From: an uncultured Ruthenibacterium sp.
Lineage (GTDB): Bacteria; Bacillota; Clostridia; Oscillospirales; Ruminococcaceae
Assembly (NCBI GenBank): GCA_910587145.1
Contig: CAJUMH010000024.1
Coordinates: 1 to 46,257, forward strand
Direction: 5' to 3'
Length of the DNA: 46,257 nt
In this document: positions 22,886 through 31,794 of the stretch, in pieces
Layout of the letters: every line of letters starts with the position of its first letter
How positions within the stretch are numbered: position 1 is the first letter of the stretch
Position numbers and translations under genes: made by a program
Notes under the pieces: generated by a model
Seen by the model: the letters and a program-made list of their open reading frames with translations, nothing else
The model's database searches: none
Told to the model about the DNA's origin: nothing

Positions 22886-24055
22886 ATGGTCCACTTGCTT
22901 TTGGCCGTAATCTACTTATCCTTTATCAGCCTGGGGCTGCCCGATTCCCTGCTGGGGTCGGCCTGGCCGTCGATGTATGTGGAATTTGGCGTGCCCGTCT
23001 CGTATGCGGGAATGCTCTCCATGATCGTAGCGGCCGGCACGATCCTCTCCAGCCTGCAAAGCGACCGCCTTACCCGCAAATTCGGCGCGGGGCTGATCAC
23101 CGCTGTCAGCGTGGGGATGACGGCGGCGGCCCTTTTGGGCTTTTCTGTCAGCCATTCGTTCTGGATGCTGTGCCTGTGGGCTGTTCCGTATGGCCTTGGC
23201 GCGGGCAGTGTGGACGCGGCGCTGAACAACTATGTCGCCCTGCATTATGCCAGCCGTCACATGAGCTGGCTACACTGCATGTGGGGCTTAGGCGCTTCCG
23301 TCGGGCCAACGATCATCAGCTGGGCGCTGACGGGCGGCGCTCCGTGGAACGCCGGATATCGCACGATCGCGCTTCTTCAAATCGGCCTTACCGCCATTTT
23401 GCTGCTGAGCCTGCCGCTCTGGCAAAAACGCGGCGCACAAAGCGGCGAGGCGCGCTCGGAGCCGCCGACGCTGCGGCAGATCTTCGCCATTCCCGGTGCA
23501 AAGGCTGTTTTTATCACCTTTTTCTGCTACTGTGCGCTGGAACAAACGGCCATTCTGTGGGCCAGCAGCTACTTTGCGCTGCATCAGGGCATTCCGGCCG
23601 AAACCGCGGCGGGCTATGCAAGCCTGTTCTGCATCGGCATCACCGTCGGGCGGGCCATCAGCGGGTTTTTAACGATCAAGCTTTCCGACAGCCGGATGAT
23701 CCGTTTGGGACAGGGCATCATCGCCGCCGGTATTGTGCTGATCCTGCTGCCGGGCGACCATCGGCTTGCCGTCGCCGGGCTGGTGCTTACCGGCCTTGGC
23801 TGCGCGCCCATCTACCCGTGCATCATCCACTCCACGCCGGCGCACTTCGGGGCGGAGCGCTCGCAGGCGCTGATCGGCGTACAGATGGCCAGCGCCTATG
23901 TCGGCACCTGCGTGATGCCTCCGATCTTCGGGCTGATCGCGAATCATATCCGGATCGGCCTTTTCCCAGTCTATCTGCTGGCGCTTCTGGCAGGCATGAT
24001 TTTCGCGCACGAAGCGCTGCTGCGGAAAACCCGCTCTGCTGCGCCGCACGCATAA
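22886..24055 (+). CDS. MFS transporter, probable sugar carrier
   Basis: A 389-aa protein with twelve predicted helices. The first half has the SDRLTRKFGAGL loop after helix 2 (MFS motif A position) and GLGAGSVDAALNNYVALHYASRHMSWLHCMWGLG, typical of the fucose/glucose-type MFS group in Clostridia; the central loop is RSEPPTLRQIFAIPGAK. GGGAG precedes the ATG. It lies divergent from the AraC regulator and 254 bp upstream of a GH13 alpha-glucosidase, so it likely imports a glucoside or di/oligosaccharide that the GH13 splits (inference). Confidence 0.88.
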   Translation: MVHLLLAVIYLSFISLGLPDSLLGSAWPSMYVEFGVPVSYAGMLSMIVAAGTILSSLQSDRLTRKFGAGLITAVSVGMTAAALLGFSVSHSFWMLCLWAVPYGLGAGSVDAALNNYVALHYASRHMSWLHCMWGLGASVGPTIISWALTGGAPWNAGYRTIALLQIGLTAILLLSLPLWQKRGAQSGEARSEPPTLRQIFAIPGAKAVFITFFCYCALEQTAILWASSYFALHQGIPAETAAGYASLFCIGITVGRAISGFLTIKLSDSRMIRLGQGIIAAGIVLILLPGDHRLAVAGLVLTGLGCAPIYPCIIHSTPAHFGAERSQALIGVQMASAYVGTCVMPPIFGLIANHIRIGLFPVYLLALLAGMIFAHEALLRKTRSAAPHA

Positions 24056-24155
24056 CAGCCTGCTCTTGTGCCGCACGCGCGGCGGTTCGCTCTTTCGCTG
24101 CGCCGCATATGCAGTAAGCCTGCTCTTGTGCCGCGCCACAGGCGCAACGATCTGC
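24036..24155. repeat. About 60-bp imperfect tandem duplication over the MFS stop codon
   Basis: GCTGCGCCGCA...TAA...GCCTGCTCTTGTGCCGC occurs twice, with the 17-base core at about 24057 and 24117. The true MFS stop is in the first unit, and a TAA recurs in the second. Confidence 0.75.
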
Positions 24156-24309
24156 TCTCTACCGCAGGGGCAGAACGCGTCTTCGCGCACAAAAGCTCTG
24201 CCTGCCCGGCAGGCGCACGGCCGTGGGCATCGGGCGGCATCGCATTTACGCACCCCAAAATGCATTTCGCATATCTTGCCCATAAAACAAAATACAGGAG
24301 GAGATTCTG

Positions 24310-25875
24310 ATGCCCAAATGGCTGAATGACGCGGTTTTCTATGAAATTTATCCCCAGAGCTTTTACGACACGAACGGCGACGGCATTGGCGATATCAACG
24401 GCGTCACCGAAAAGCTGGATTACATCAAAAGCCTTGGCTGCAATGCCATCTGGCTGAACCCGTGCTTTGATTCCCCGTTTAAAGACGCGGGCTACGATGT
24501 GCGCGATTACAAAAAGGTTGCCCCGCGCTACGGCACAAACGAGGATCTTGTGCGCTGCTTTGAAGAGGCGCACAAGCGCGGCATGTACATCCTGCTCGAT
24601 CTTGTGCCCTGCCACACCTCCGAAGAACACCCGTGGTTTGTCGAAAGCTGCAAGGACGAACGCAACCCCTATTCCGACCGCTATATCTGGACGAGCCATT
24701 GCTTTGAGCGCGCGGACGGCCTGCCCTGCGTGGGCGGCGAGGCCGAGCGCAGCGGAACCTATGTTCTGAGCTTTTTTAAATGCCAGCCCTCGCTGAATTA
24801 TGGCTTTTATGAGGTGAAGCAGCCGTGGCAGCTGCCGATGGATCATCCGGCATGCCTTGCCACACGCGAAGCCATGAAGGACGTTATGCGCTTCTGGCTC
24901 GACAAGGGGTGCGACGGCTTCCGCGTGGATATGGCCGGCTGCCTTGTAAAAAACGACGACGAACAGCTTGGCACAAGTGCCGTTTGGCGGGATGTTCGCG
25001 CGATGCTGGACGCAGAATATCCCGAGGCCGCGCTGCTCTCGGAATGGGGCAATCCCCGGCGCGCGCTGAAAGCGGGCTTCCACATGGATTTCTGCCTGCA
25101 CAACGAGGTTGCGGCCTATCACACGCTGCTGCGCGCCTATGACGGCGCGATCTACGGCGAAGTGCGCGGCGAGGATAAAAGCTATTTCCGGCGTGATTCC
25201 GGCGCCTCGATCGTGCCGTTTGTAAAGCAGTATCAGGAGGATCTTGCCGCCACAAAAAACGACGGGCTGTTCTGCTTTATCACCTGCAACCACGACACCA
25301 TGCGTCCGCGCGCAAATTTAACGCCCGATGAATTAAAGCTGGCCTATGCGTTTCTGTTTACGCTGCCGGGCGCGCCGTTCCTCTATTACGGCGATGAGAT
25401 CGGCATGCGGTACATCAAGCTGCCGACAAAAGAGGGCGGCTACTTCCGCACCGGCAGCCGCACGCCGATGCAGTGGAACGGCGGCGCAAATCTCGGCTTT
25501 TCGGCCGGGGACACCGACAGCCTGTACCTGCCTGTCGATCCCGCGCCGGACGCGCCCACGGTTGCCGGGCAGGAGGCCGACCCTGATTCGCTGCTGCACA
25601 CCGTGCGCGCCATTCTGGCGCTGCGCCACGCCGAGCCGGAGCTTTGGGCAAACGCGCCGTTCTCTGTTCATTTTGCCGAAGAGGGCAGCCGCCTGTTTGT
25701 GTTCCGCCGCGGCTCTTTGTACGTGGCTGTCAACCCGGGCGCGGTGGAATGCGCGTTTGACGCGCCCGGCGCGCGCGCGATTTTGTTCTCGATCGGCAGC
25801 TGCACCGTCGCGGAGGGATCCGGCCGCGTAACACTGGGCGCGCAGTCGTTTGCAGTGCTGCGGAGCACGCCGTAA
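24310..25875 (+). CDS. GH13 alpha-glucosidase (oligo-1,6-glucosidase/trehalase-like group)
   Basis: A 521-aa cytosolic GH13 enzyme opening WLNDAVFYEIYPQSFYDTNG. The calcium-like loop DTNGDGIGDINGV, region I DLVPCHTSEEHPWF, region II GFRVDMAGC (nucleophile Asp), region III LLSEWGNP (acid Glu) and region IV TCNHDTMR are present; a SRTPMQW motif typical of alpha-glucosidases follows. A beta-sandwich closes the protein. It would hydrolyse alpha-glucosides after import. GAGGAG lies 6-7 nt before the ATG. With the upstream MFS and AraC genes it probably forms a sugar-use locus. Confidence 0.92.
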   Translation: MPKWLNDAVFYEIYPQSFYDTNGDGIGDINGVTEKLDYIKSLGCNAIWLNPCFDSPFKDAGYDVRDYKKVAPRYGTNEDLVRCFEEAHKRGMYILLDLVPCHTSEEHPWFVESCKDERNPYSDRYIWTSHCFERADGLPCVGGEAERSGTYVLSFFKCQPSLNYGFYEVKQPWQLPMDHPACLATREAMKDVMRFWLDKGCDGFRVDMAGCLVKNDDEQLGTSAVWRDVRAMLDAEYPEAALLSEWGNPRRALKAGFHMDFCLHNEVAAYHTLLRAYDGAIYGEVRGEDKSYFRRDSGASIVPFVKQYQEDLAATKNDGLFCFITCNHDTMRPRANLTPDELKLAYAFLFTLPGAPFLYYGDEIGMRYIKLPTKEGGYFRTGSRTPMQWNGGANLGFSAGDTDSLYLPVDPAPDAPTVAGQEADPDSLLHTVRAILALRHAEPELWANAPFSVHFAEEGSRLFVFRRGSLYVAVNPGAVECAFDAPGARAILFSIGSCTVAEGSGRVTLGAQSFAVLRSTP

Positions 25876-26036
25876 AAGCGCATCCCTGCGCGCACCTGTC
25901 GGCGGGTGCGCTTGAAACGAGTAGGTTTTTATAGAAGGGAAGCAGCCGAGTATTCTGTCGGGTCTGCCTGTATCCGGTAAGAGCAAATACAGCGGGCCGT
26001 CAAAGATATCGTTTCTTCGTTAAAAAAATCGACAAA

Positions 26037-26070
26037 GGGCGCGTTGCAAAAGGAAGCCTGCAACGCGCCC
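26037..26070 (-). terminator. Hairpin terminator between convergent GH13 and vWA genes
   Basis: GGGCGCGTTGCA (26037-26048) pairs perfectly with 26059-26070. On minus it is followed by TTTGTCGATTTTTTTAA; on plus by TGTTTC. Confidence 0.75.
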
Positions 26071-26141
26071 TGTTTCTATCTCAGGCTTTGCCGGTACCGG
26101 CGAGCCACGCCGGCAAAGCCCTCTGTGCTTAGCGATCTGCC

Positions 26142-26186
26142 CCCGGCGCTTGTGTTCCCGGCGCTTGTGCCCCCGGCGCTTTTGTC
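26142..26186. repeat. 15-bp tandem repeat (x3) directly after the vWA stop codon
   Basis: CCCGGCGCTTGTGTT, CCCGGCGCTTGTGCC and CCCGGCGCTTTTGTC follow one another and end one base before the reversed TGA (26188-26190). Confidence 0.85.
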
Positions 26187-26187
26187 C

Positions 26188-26838
26188 TCAGCGTTTTTTT
26201 CGCGCCTTTCTGTCCGCCTCGATGGGAGCCTTCCACGCCGCGCCCAGCGGCGCGGCGAAGCGCACCGCCTGCACAGCGGAATTCAGCGCCTGAAAGTTCA
26301 GATCCGTGCCGACGGTATCCGAAATGTAATCTACGGCGCGGTTCCGATCAATTCCTATTCGGCCCGCTGTCTCCACCGCGTCGATATTGGCGCCGAGGAA
26401 TAAAAACTCCCAGCCGAATTTCTCTTTCTGGCGTTCGATCATCTGTTTTACGCGCGCGTCGGAATAGGTGCGGCTGGCGTTTTCCATGCCGTCTGTCGTA
26501 ATCACAAACAGCGTATGCTCGGGCACGTCCTCGGGGCGGGCGTATTTTTGCACAATGCCAATGTGGTGCACCGCGCCGCCGACGGCGTCCAACAGGGCCG
26601 TATTGCCCTGTGCCACGTAATCCTGGTTCGTCATGGGCGGCACGGCGTTCAGGGGTACGCGGTCGTGCAGCACCACGCTTTTCTGATTGAACAGGATTGT
26701 GGAAACGAGCGCCTTGCCCTCTTCTTTTTTCTGCTTTGCAATCAAAGAGTTGAACCCGCCGATGGTGTCCGCCTCAAGGCCGCTCATGGAGCCGCTGCGG
26801 TCCAGAATGAATACAAGCTCTGTCAAATTCTTTTTCAT
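26188..26838 (-). CDS. von Willebrand factor A domain protein
   Basis: A 216-aa protein that is essentially one vWA domain. The metal-ion-dependent adhesion site is intact: DRSGSMSG (residues 13-20), the Thr in GNTALLD, and the Asp in TTDGMENAS. The C-terminus is basic (ADRKARKKR). No signal peptide or membrane helix, so it is cytosolic. vWA proteins of this kind serve as metal-dependent protein-binding modules. AGGGAGG lies about 9 nt before the ATG. It follows the macro-domain gene in the same direction (149 bp); TATACT (26940-26935) may give it its own promoter. Confidence 0.9.
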   Translation of the reverse strand: MKKNLTELVFILDRSGSMSGLEADTIGGFNSLIAKQKKEEGKALVSTILFNQKSVVLHDRVPLNAVPPMTNQDYVAQGNTALLDAVGGAVHHIGIVQKYARPEDVPEHTLFVITTDGMENASRTYSDARVKQMIERQKEKFGWEFLFLGANIDAVETAGRIGIDRNRAVDYISDTVGTDLNFQALNSAVQAVRFAAPLGAAWKAPIEADRKARKKR

Positions 26839-26987
26839 GATAAGATCCTCCCTTAACGGTAACTGTCGTGTTTCAAAAGCGCGTTCCGGCGGCCGGCTGC
26901 GGCGGCGGCGCTTTCGCTTCCTTACGAGATCCAGTATACCATGGAGGATCTTTCTTCCGGTCGCCTGACAGGCGACAAAATCGGTTC

Positions 26988-28208
26988 TTACGCGCCGAGC
27001 AGGTTCTGGTCGAACGCAAACAGCGCCTCATTGATCTCCAGCACATTATAGTTGCCATGGAGGATAAAATATTCTACAATGATATCGAACTTGCTGGAAT
27101 GAGAGAGCGCAAAGCCTGCCTTTTCCAGCATTTCGCGCGTTTCGGCCAGCGGCAGCTCCAGCGCAATGGCAAATGCCAGAGCCGTGGGCTTGCTGGGGCG
27201 ATAGCGCTTGTCGGAACGGATCTTGGAAAACAGCTTGCGGTCGATATTTGCCTTTTTGTAGCACTGCGCGTCCGTAATGCCGGCCTCGTCGATCTTGCGC
27301 AGCAGCATTTCGGAAAAGCTCTCGTCCAGCTGCGCCAGCGCCTCGCTTAGAGAATGCCCGGCGGCAGCCATCGACGGAGCGGTCGCCTGCGCAGCGGCTG
27401 GCATCGGCGGCGGCGCTTCGGCCGATTCTCCCAGCGTCTGCTGCGTCTGCGCGCCGCGCTGCTTCTGTTTGCCGCGGCCAAAAAGCGGCAGCGGACGCTT
27501 TCCTGCGCGCTCGGCTTCCTTTTCCGCCGCCGCCGTATCCGGGCAAGACGGCAAAAGCAGCGCACCGTGCTCCGGCTCGCTGCCCTGCGGCTCGCTGAAG
27601 ACAGCGGACAGCGTATCCTCCCTCCACGCGCCGAAAAGAGCCGCCCGGCGGCTCTGCCCCGCGGGTGCGTCCGTGTGCGCTTGCACATATCGGTCGTCGA
27701 TGTAGGCTGCGATATCGGCGAACAGCGTCTCGCCGATCTGATAGGCCCTGCGGTCGAAGATTACAAGGTAGACCGTCATCTCCTGCCCGGCCAAAAACGC
27801 GCCGATGGCCTCCACGGCCGCCCGCAGCGCTTTATCCTTGGGATAGCCGAACACACCCGAGGAAATGAGCGGGAACGCCACCGTTTTGCAGCCGCGCGCG
27901 GCGGCCAGCGCGAGCGCGTTTTGATAGCAGGCGCGCAGCAGCTCCGGCTCGCCCTGCCCCCCGCCGCGCCAGCGCGGACCGACGGTGTGAATCACATAGC
28001 GGCACGGCAGCCGGTAGCCGCCCGTGATCTTTGCCTGCCCCACCCTGCAGCCGCCGAGCGTGCGGCATTCGGCCAATAGCTGCGGCCCGGCGGCGCGATG
28101 GATGCAGCCGTCCACACCCCCGCCGCCCAGCAGCGATTCATTGGCCGCGTTGACGATGGCGTCCACTTTCATTTTGGTGATATCGTTGCGCACAATCTGC
28201 AGCGGCAT
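26988..28208 (-). CDS. Macro-domain protein with C-terminal HTH-like domain
   Basis: A 406-aa fusion. Residues 1-170 are a macro domain: VDAIVNAANESLLGGGGVDGCIHRAAG is the ADP-ribose-binding region and ISSGVFGYPKDKA the second loop, so it likely binds or removes ADP-ribose or O-acetyl-ADP-ribose. A low-complexity Ala/Gln/Pro linker (about 190-285) joins a C-terminal domain (about 290-406): LLRKIDEAGITDAQCYKKAN, DRKLFSKIRS, then LSHSSKFDIIVEYFI, resembling a helix-turn-helix module that also occurs alone in Clostridia. The vWA gene follows. The combination suggests regulation tied to NAD/ADP-ribose state (inference). Confidence 0.88.
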   Translation of the reverse strand: MPLQIVRNDITKMKVDAIVNAANESLLGGGGVDGCIHRAAGPQLLAECRTLGGCRVGQAKITGGYRLPCRYVIHTVGPRWRGGGQGEPELLRACYQNALALAAARGCKTVAFPLISSGVFGYPKDKALRAAVEAIGAFLAGQEMTVYLVIFDRRAYQIGETLFADIAAYIDDRYVQAHTDAPAGQSRRAALFGAWREDTLSAVFSEPQGSEPEHGALLLPSCPDTAAAEKEAERAGKRPLPLFGRGKQKQRGAQTQQTLGESAEAPPPMPAAAQATAPSMAAAGHSLSEALAQLDESFSEMLLRKIDEAGITDAQCYKKANIDRKLFSKIRSDKRYRPSKPTALAFAIALELPLAETREMLEKAGFALSHSSKFDIIVEYFILHGNYNVLEINEALFAFDQNLLGA

Positions 28209-28681
28209 GGTGCTTTTCCTCCCGTTTGCCGTGTCTTCTTTCTGAATTGATTGTACCGAAAAAGGCTCGGGAAGTCAATTGGCCGCGCGCAGAACGGTTA
28301 CCCGTCCATTTCTTCCAGCAGCCGCGCCAGCTCATCGTCCGTAACAGGGCGATAACTGCTCGCCGGAGTTTCGTACCCGGCAATGTGGGCTCGCTCCCTT
28401 TTATTATAGAACACGTTGTATCCGCTTTATATCCGGCTCGCCGCTTTTCCGCAGGGCCTCCTTGCAATTTTGTAAGTTCTCGCCTGCCGCACGTAAGCGC
28501 AGGCTATGGCACTGCGGCAAAAATCCCGGTATACTAAATACATCGGAACGGGGAAACGGCCGTCGCCGTTCCAGAGCAAGGAAGCGTTGGGCACACCGGT
28601 TTTGGCGGGCAGACCGACGCTTTGGCGCGAAAGCAACGCAAAGAAAAACAATTTTTCAAACCGATCCAGGGAGGCTTTTTT
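28209..28681. other. Divergent gap upstream of the macro and ABC genes
   Basis: Holds a TATAAT-type -10 on minus near 28407-28402 for the macro gene, a possible 38-codon ORF, and the ABC leader on plus. No long coding region is supported. Confidence 0.5.
28298..28414 (-). CDS. Possible 38-aa leader ORF upstream of the macro gene
   Basis: GTG 28414 to TAA 28298. The product contains HIAGYETPASSYRPVTDDELARLLEEMDG, an acidic, protein-like C-terminus. There is no clear ribosome binding site, and the TATAAT that may drive the macro gene lies inside the frame. It may be the tail of a decayed gene. Confidence 0.25.
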   Translation of the reverse strand: MFYNKRERAHIAGYETPASSYRPVTDDELARLLEEMDG

Positions 28682-29449
28682 ATGGCATTGTTAGAGGTAG
28701 AACACCTGCGCAAGGTATATACCGCGCGCTTTGGCGCGGTGCAGGTAGAGGCGCTGCACGACGTAAACCTCAGCGTGGAAGCGGGCGAATACGTCGCCAT
28801 AATGGGCGAGAGCGGCAGCGGTAAAACCACACTGCTGAATATTTTGGCCGCGCTTGATAAGCCCACCAGCGGCTCCGTTCGCCTTGCGGGCAGCGATCTT
28901 ACAAAAATCAAAGAGAGCAAAATGTCTCAGTTCCGGCGCGAGCAGCTGGGTTTTGTATTTCAGGATTTTAATTTGCTGGATACGTTCAGCCTGCGCGACA
29001 ATATTTTTTTACCGCTGGTTCTCTCGCACAAGGGCTATGCCGAAATGGCAACACGCCTTGCACCCATTGCGCGGCAGCTGGGCATTGAGAATATTCTGGA
29101 CAAATATCCCTACGAGGTATCCGGCGGGCAAAAGCAGCGTGCCGCCGTGGCGCGGGCGCTGATCACCGGGCCAAAACTGGTGCTTGCCGACGAGCCGACA
29201 GGCGCGCTGGATTCCAAGGCCACCGCGCAGCTGCTGCATATGTTTCGCGAGATCAACCGAGCGGGCCAGACGCTTTTGATGGTAACGCACTCCACACGCG
29301 CGGCCAGCCACGCGGGGCGCGTGCTCTTTATCAAGGACGGCGTCGTATTCCATCAGCTGTATCGCGGCAGCCTCACGAGCGACGAGATGTTTGCACGCAT
29401 CGGCGATACGCTGACGATGCTTTCGACAGGAGGGACCGAGGATGCGTAA
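28682..29449 (+). CDS. ABC transporter ATP-binding protein, BceA/YxdL-type
   Basis: A 255-aa ATPase with Walker A GESGSGKTT, Q-loop FVFQDFNLLD, signature VSGGQKQRAAVARAL, Walker B LVLADEPTGALD and switch THSTRAASHAG. FNLLD and the TGALD-KAT layout mark the MacB/Bce group that partners FtsX-like permeases. ATG 28682 follows GGAGG with a 7-nt gap; the frame opens 20 codons earlier without a site. It overlaps the permease by 8 bp. Bce/Yxd systems respond to and counter cell-wall-acting peptides (established for Bacillus); the usual adjacent two-component genes are absent here. Confidence 0.92.
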   Translation: MALLEVEHLRKVYTARFGAVQVEALHDVNLSVEAGEYVAIMGESGSGKTTLLNILAALDKPTSGSVRLAGSDLTKIKESKMSQFRREQLGFVFQDFNLLDTFSLRDNIFLPLVLSHKGYAEMATRLAPIARQLGIENILDKYPYEVSGGQKQRAAVARALITGPKLVLADEPTGALDSKATAQLLHMFREINRAGQTLLMVTHSTRAASHAGRVLFIKDGVVFHQLYRGSLTSDEMFARIGDTLTMLSTGGTEDA

Positions 29450-31415
29450 CGCACTGTATCCCAAGCTTGCGCTGACAAATCTTTTTAAAAACAAAAGCAC
29501 CTATTTCCCCTATATGCTCACAAGCGTTGTGTGCATTATGACAAGCTATTCCGTCACGTTCATTGCCAGCAACGAGGGCATGCCGCAGGTGCCCGGCGGG
29601 GCCATCGCGCTGACGCTGTTCTTTCTGGGCACGCTGGTGGTGGATATTTTCAGCATTTTGGTAATGTTCTACACCAACAGCTTTCTTATCAAGCGGCGCA
29701 AAAAGGAGCTGGGGCTTTACTGTGTACTCGGCATGGAAAAACGCCATGTGGCGCTGGTAATGCTGTGTGAGCTGTTTTTTACAGCGGTCGTTTGTATCGC
29801 GCTCGGCCTGTTGTTCAGCATTTTGTTCTCGCGGCTGATGTTCCTGATGCTTTTGTACCTGCTCGGCTTTACAACGCCCTTTACGTTTTCTGTCTCCGTT
29901 CCCTGCGTGATCTCTACGATCGTTCTCTTTTCATGCATTTACGGCGCGACGCTTTTGTACGATCTGCGCAGCGTTCATACCACAAAGCCCATCGAGCTGC
30001 TGCATAGCGGACAAAAGGGTGAAAAGGAGCCGAAGGCCTCTTGGATCCTAACGCTGCTCGGTGTGGCCGCTCTGGGCGGCGGGTATTTTATCGCGATCTA
30101 TTTTCAAAATCCCGTCCAGGCGATACTGCTGTTCTTCATTGCGGTGCTGCTGGTAATTTTGGGCACTTTCTGCCTGTTCACATCGGGCAGCATCGCATTT
30201 TTAAAGCTGCTGCGCCGCAACCGTCGTTTTTATTATCAGCCGAACAACTTCATCTCGGTATCCGGCATGATGTACCGTATGAAGCAGAACGCCTCGGGCC
30301 TTGCCACCATCTGCATTCTCTCCACGATGGTGCTTGTCACCGTATCCAGCACGCTCTGCCTGTACGCCGGGCGCAGAGATATGCTGTACGGCATGTTCCC
30401 GCGCGAGATCAGCGTATCGCTGTTTCTCAGGGAAGATACAGAAAAGCCCGAACAGCTCGAACAGGCGTTCACACAGGCGCTTTCGGAAACGGGCCTTGCT
30501 GCGCAGAACCGCACCGCCTGCAGCAGCCTGACGGCCAATGTACTGTGTACGGACGGCGTGTACAGCAATGTCTCCGATGCAGCGGAGATGCGCGATACCG
30601 CGATTTCGCTGGTAAGGCTGTCGGATTATAACGCCGTCGAGGGCGCAGAACCTGCCGTGCTTGCACCCGACGAGACGATCGTATACCCGGTAGGGGACAC
30701 CGCCGTGCCGCAAACGCTGAATCTGGCCGGAAGCATTATCCGTGTGGCACAAATACTGGAAAAGCCCGTGTTCTGTGATGTCGGCACCTACGACGGCGCG
30801 CAGGGGTTTGTACTGATCGTGCCGGACGACCGGTTCCTGCCGCTGTTTTCCGCGCTCACCGGCATCTCGGAGGCAGACGCCGCAGACAGCCTTTATTTCT
30901 CCGCAGGCTTCGACGTGCCGGACGCGACTGCCCAGCAATGCGCAGCCCTCGCAAACCGCATTTCCGAGCTGTTCCCCGAGCATATGATCCGCTGCCGCTC
31001 CGCCATTGTGCCGGAATGGGATGGGATGTATGGATCCTTTTTCTTCCTTGGCGTATTCCTGGGCAGTCTGTTCATGGTGGCGACCGTGCTCATCATCTAC
31101 TATAAGCAGATCAGCGAGGGATACGACGACCACGACCGCTTTGTTGTGATGCAGCAGGTGGGCCTGAGCAAACGGGAGGTAAGGCGCGCGATCAACAAGC
31201 AGATCCTGCTCGTATTCTTTTTGCCGCTGGGCATGGCGGCGCTGCATATGGTATTTGCGTTCCCCATTATCCGCAACATTATGCGCGTATTCGGCCTGAA
31301 CAATATCGGGCTGTTCCTTGCCTGCACATGCGGCACGTTCCTTATTTTTGCGCTGCTTTATATCATCGTCTACCGCATTACGGCGCGCGTTTATTACCGG
31401 CTCGTGGAGGTATAG
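29442..31415 (+). CDS. FtsX-like ABC permease, BceB/YxdM-type
   Basis: A 657-aa permease with the Bce layout: a first helix near residues 15-35, further helices to about 300, a large extracellular domain of roughly 190 residues (about 320-510) between helices, and three C-terminal helices ending YYRLVEV. FLIKRRKKELGLYCVLGMEKR is the cytoplasmic FtsX-type coupling motif. The extracellular domain is the peptide-sensing part in characterised relatives. It starts inside the ATPase gene (8-bp overlap), so translation is coupled. The downstream YxeA gene identifies the closest known arrangement as Bacillus yxdLM-yxeA. Confidence 0.92.
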   Translation: MRNALYPKLALTNLFKNKSTYFPYMLTSVVCIMTSYSVTFIASNEGMPQVPGGAIALTLFFLGTLVVDIFSILVMFYTNSFLIKRRKKELGLYCVLGMEKRHVALVMLCELFFTAVVCIALGLLFSILFSRLMFLMLLYLLGFTTPFTFSVSVPCVISTIVLFSCIYGATLLYDLRSVHTTKPIELLHSGQKGEKEPKASWILTLLGVAALGGGYFIAIYFQNPVQAILLFFIAVLLVILGTFCLFTSGSIAFLKLLRRNRRFYYQPNNFISVSGMMYRMKQNASGLATICILSTMVLVTVSSTLCLYAGRRDMLYGMFPREISVSLFLREDTEKPEQLEQAFTQALSETGLAAQNRTACSSLTANVLCTDGVYSNVSDAAEMRDTAISLVRLSDYNAVEGAEPAVLAPDETIVYPVGDTAVPQTLNLAGSIIRVAQILEKPVFCDVGTYDGAQGFVLIVPDDRFLPLFSALTGISEADAADSLYFSAGFDVPDATAQQCAALANRISELFPEHMIRCRSAIVPEWDGMYGSFFFLGVFLGSLFMVATVLIIYYKQISEGYDDHDRFVVMQQVGLSKREVRRAINKQILLVFFLPLGMAALHMVFAFPIIRNIMRVFGLNNIGLFLACTCGTFLIFALLYIIVYRITARVYYRLVEV

Positions 31416-31626
31416 CGCCCGCCCGCCGGCTCTGCGCCTGATCCGGCCCGGTTCTGTGCCCGGTTTGAAGCGCTCTCGCTGTTTTACGAAGGGGCTGTGG
31501 CCGGAATCCTTCATAAACCATCCTGCGGAAAGGGTTTTCCCCATTCGCGGCATCCTCTTCAATGCGGCATAGCCCCCGGAGAGGGGCTGCCATCAAGATC
31601 ACTCTATCATATAAGGAGCTTTTGTT

Positions 31627-31752
31627 ATGAAACCGTTTTTGAAATTTTTGCTTGCGGCGTTTACCGCCATTTTCCTTGTCTATTGGGCCGCCCATCGAAA
31701 CGACACCGACCATGCGGCAGAGGCCTGCCGCATCGGCGATGATTGGGAATGA
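31627..31752 (+). CDS. 41-aa small membrane protein
   Basis: ATG 31627 to TGA 31752, preceded by AAGGAGC with ideal spacing. The product MKPFLKFLLAAFTAIFLVYW is one hydrophobic helix, followed by an acidic/His-rich tail ending GDDWE. It sits between the Bce-like permease and yxeA on the same strand, 42 bp before yxeA, so it is probably part of that operon. I do not recognise a family. The strong ribosome binding site and tidy context make it more credible than most ORFs of this size. Confidence 0.65.
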   Translation: MKPFLKFLLAAFTAIFLVYWAAHRNDTDHAAEACRIGDDWE

Positions 31753-31794
31753 CGGCCGCGCACCGGCTGCATCTCAGAAAGGAAGTGATCCGTC

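Larger units (their letters stand above)
25876..26187. other. Convergent gap with terminator and tandem repeat
   Basis: Holds a small hairpin GCGCACC/GGGTGCGC near 25894-25914 after the GH13 stop, the terminator at 26037-26070 and the 15-bp repeat beside the vWA stop. No coding sequence is supported. Confidence 0.6.

Noticed and set aside
27354..28079. 241-codon plus-strand frame over the macro gene
   Set aside because: Antisense shadow of the macro-domain coding sequence, with Arg/Ala-rich composition and no ribosome binding site.
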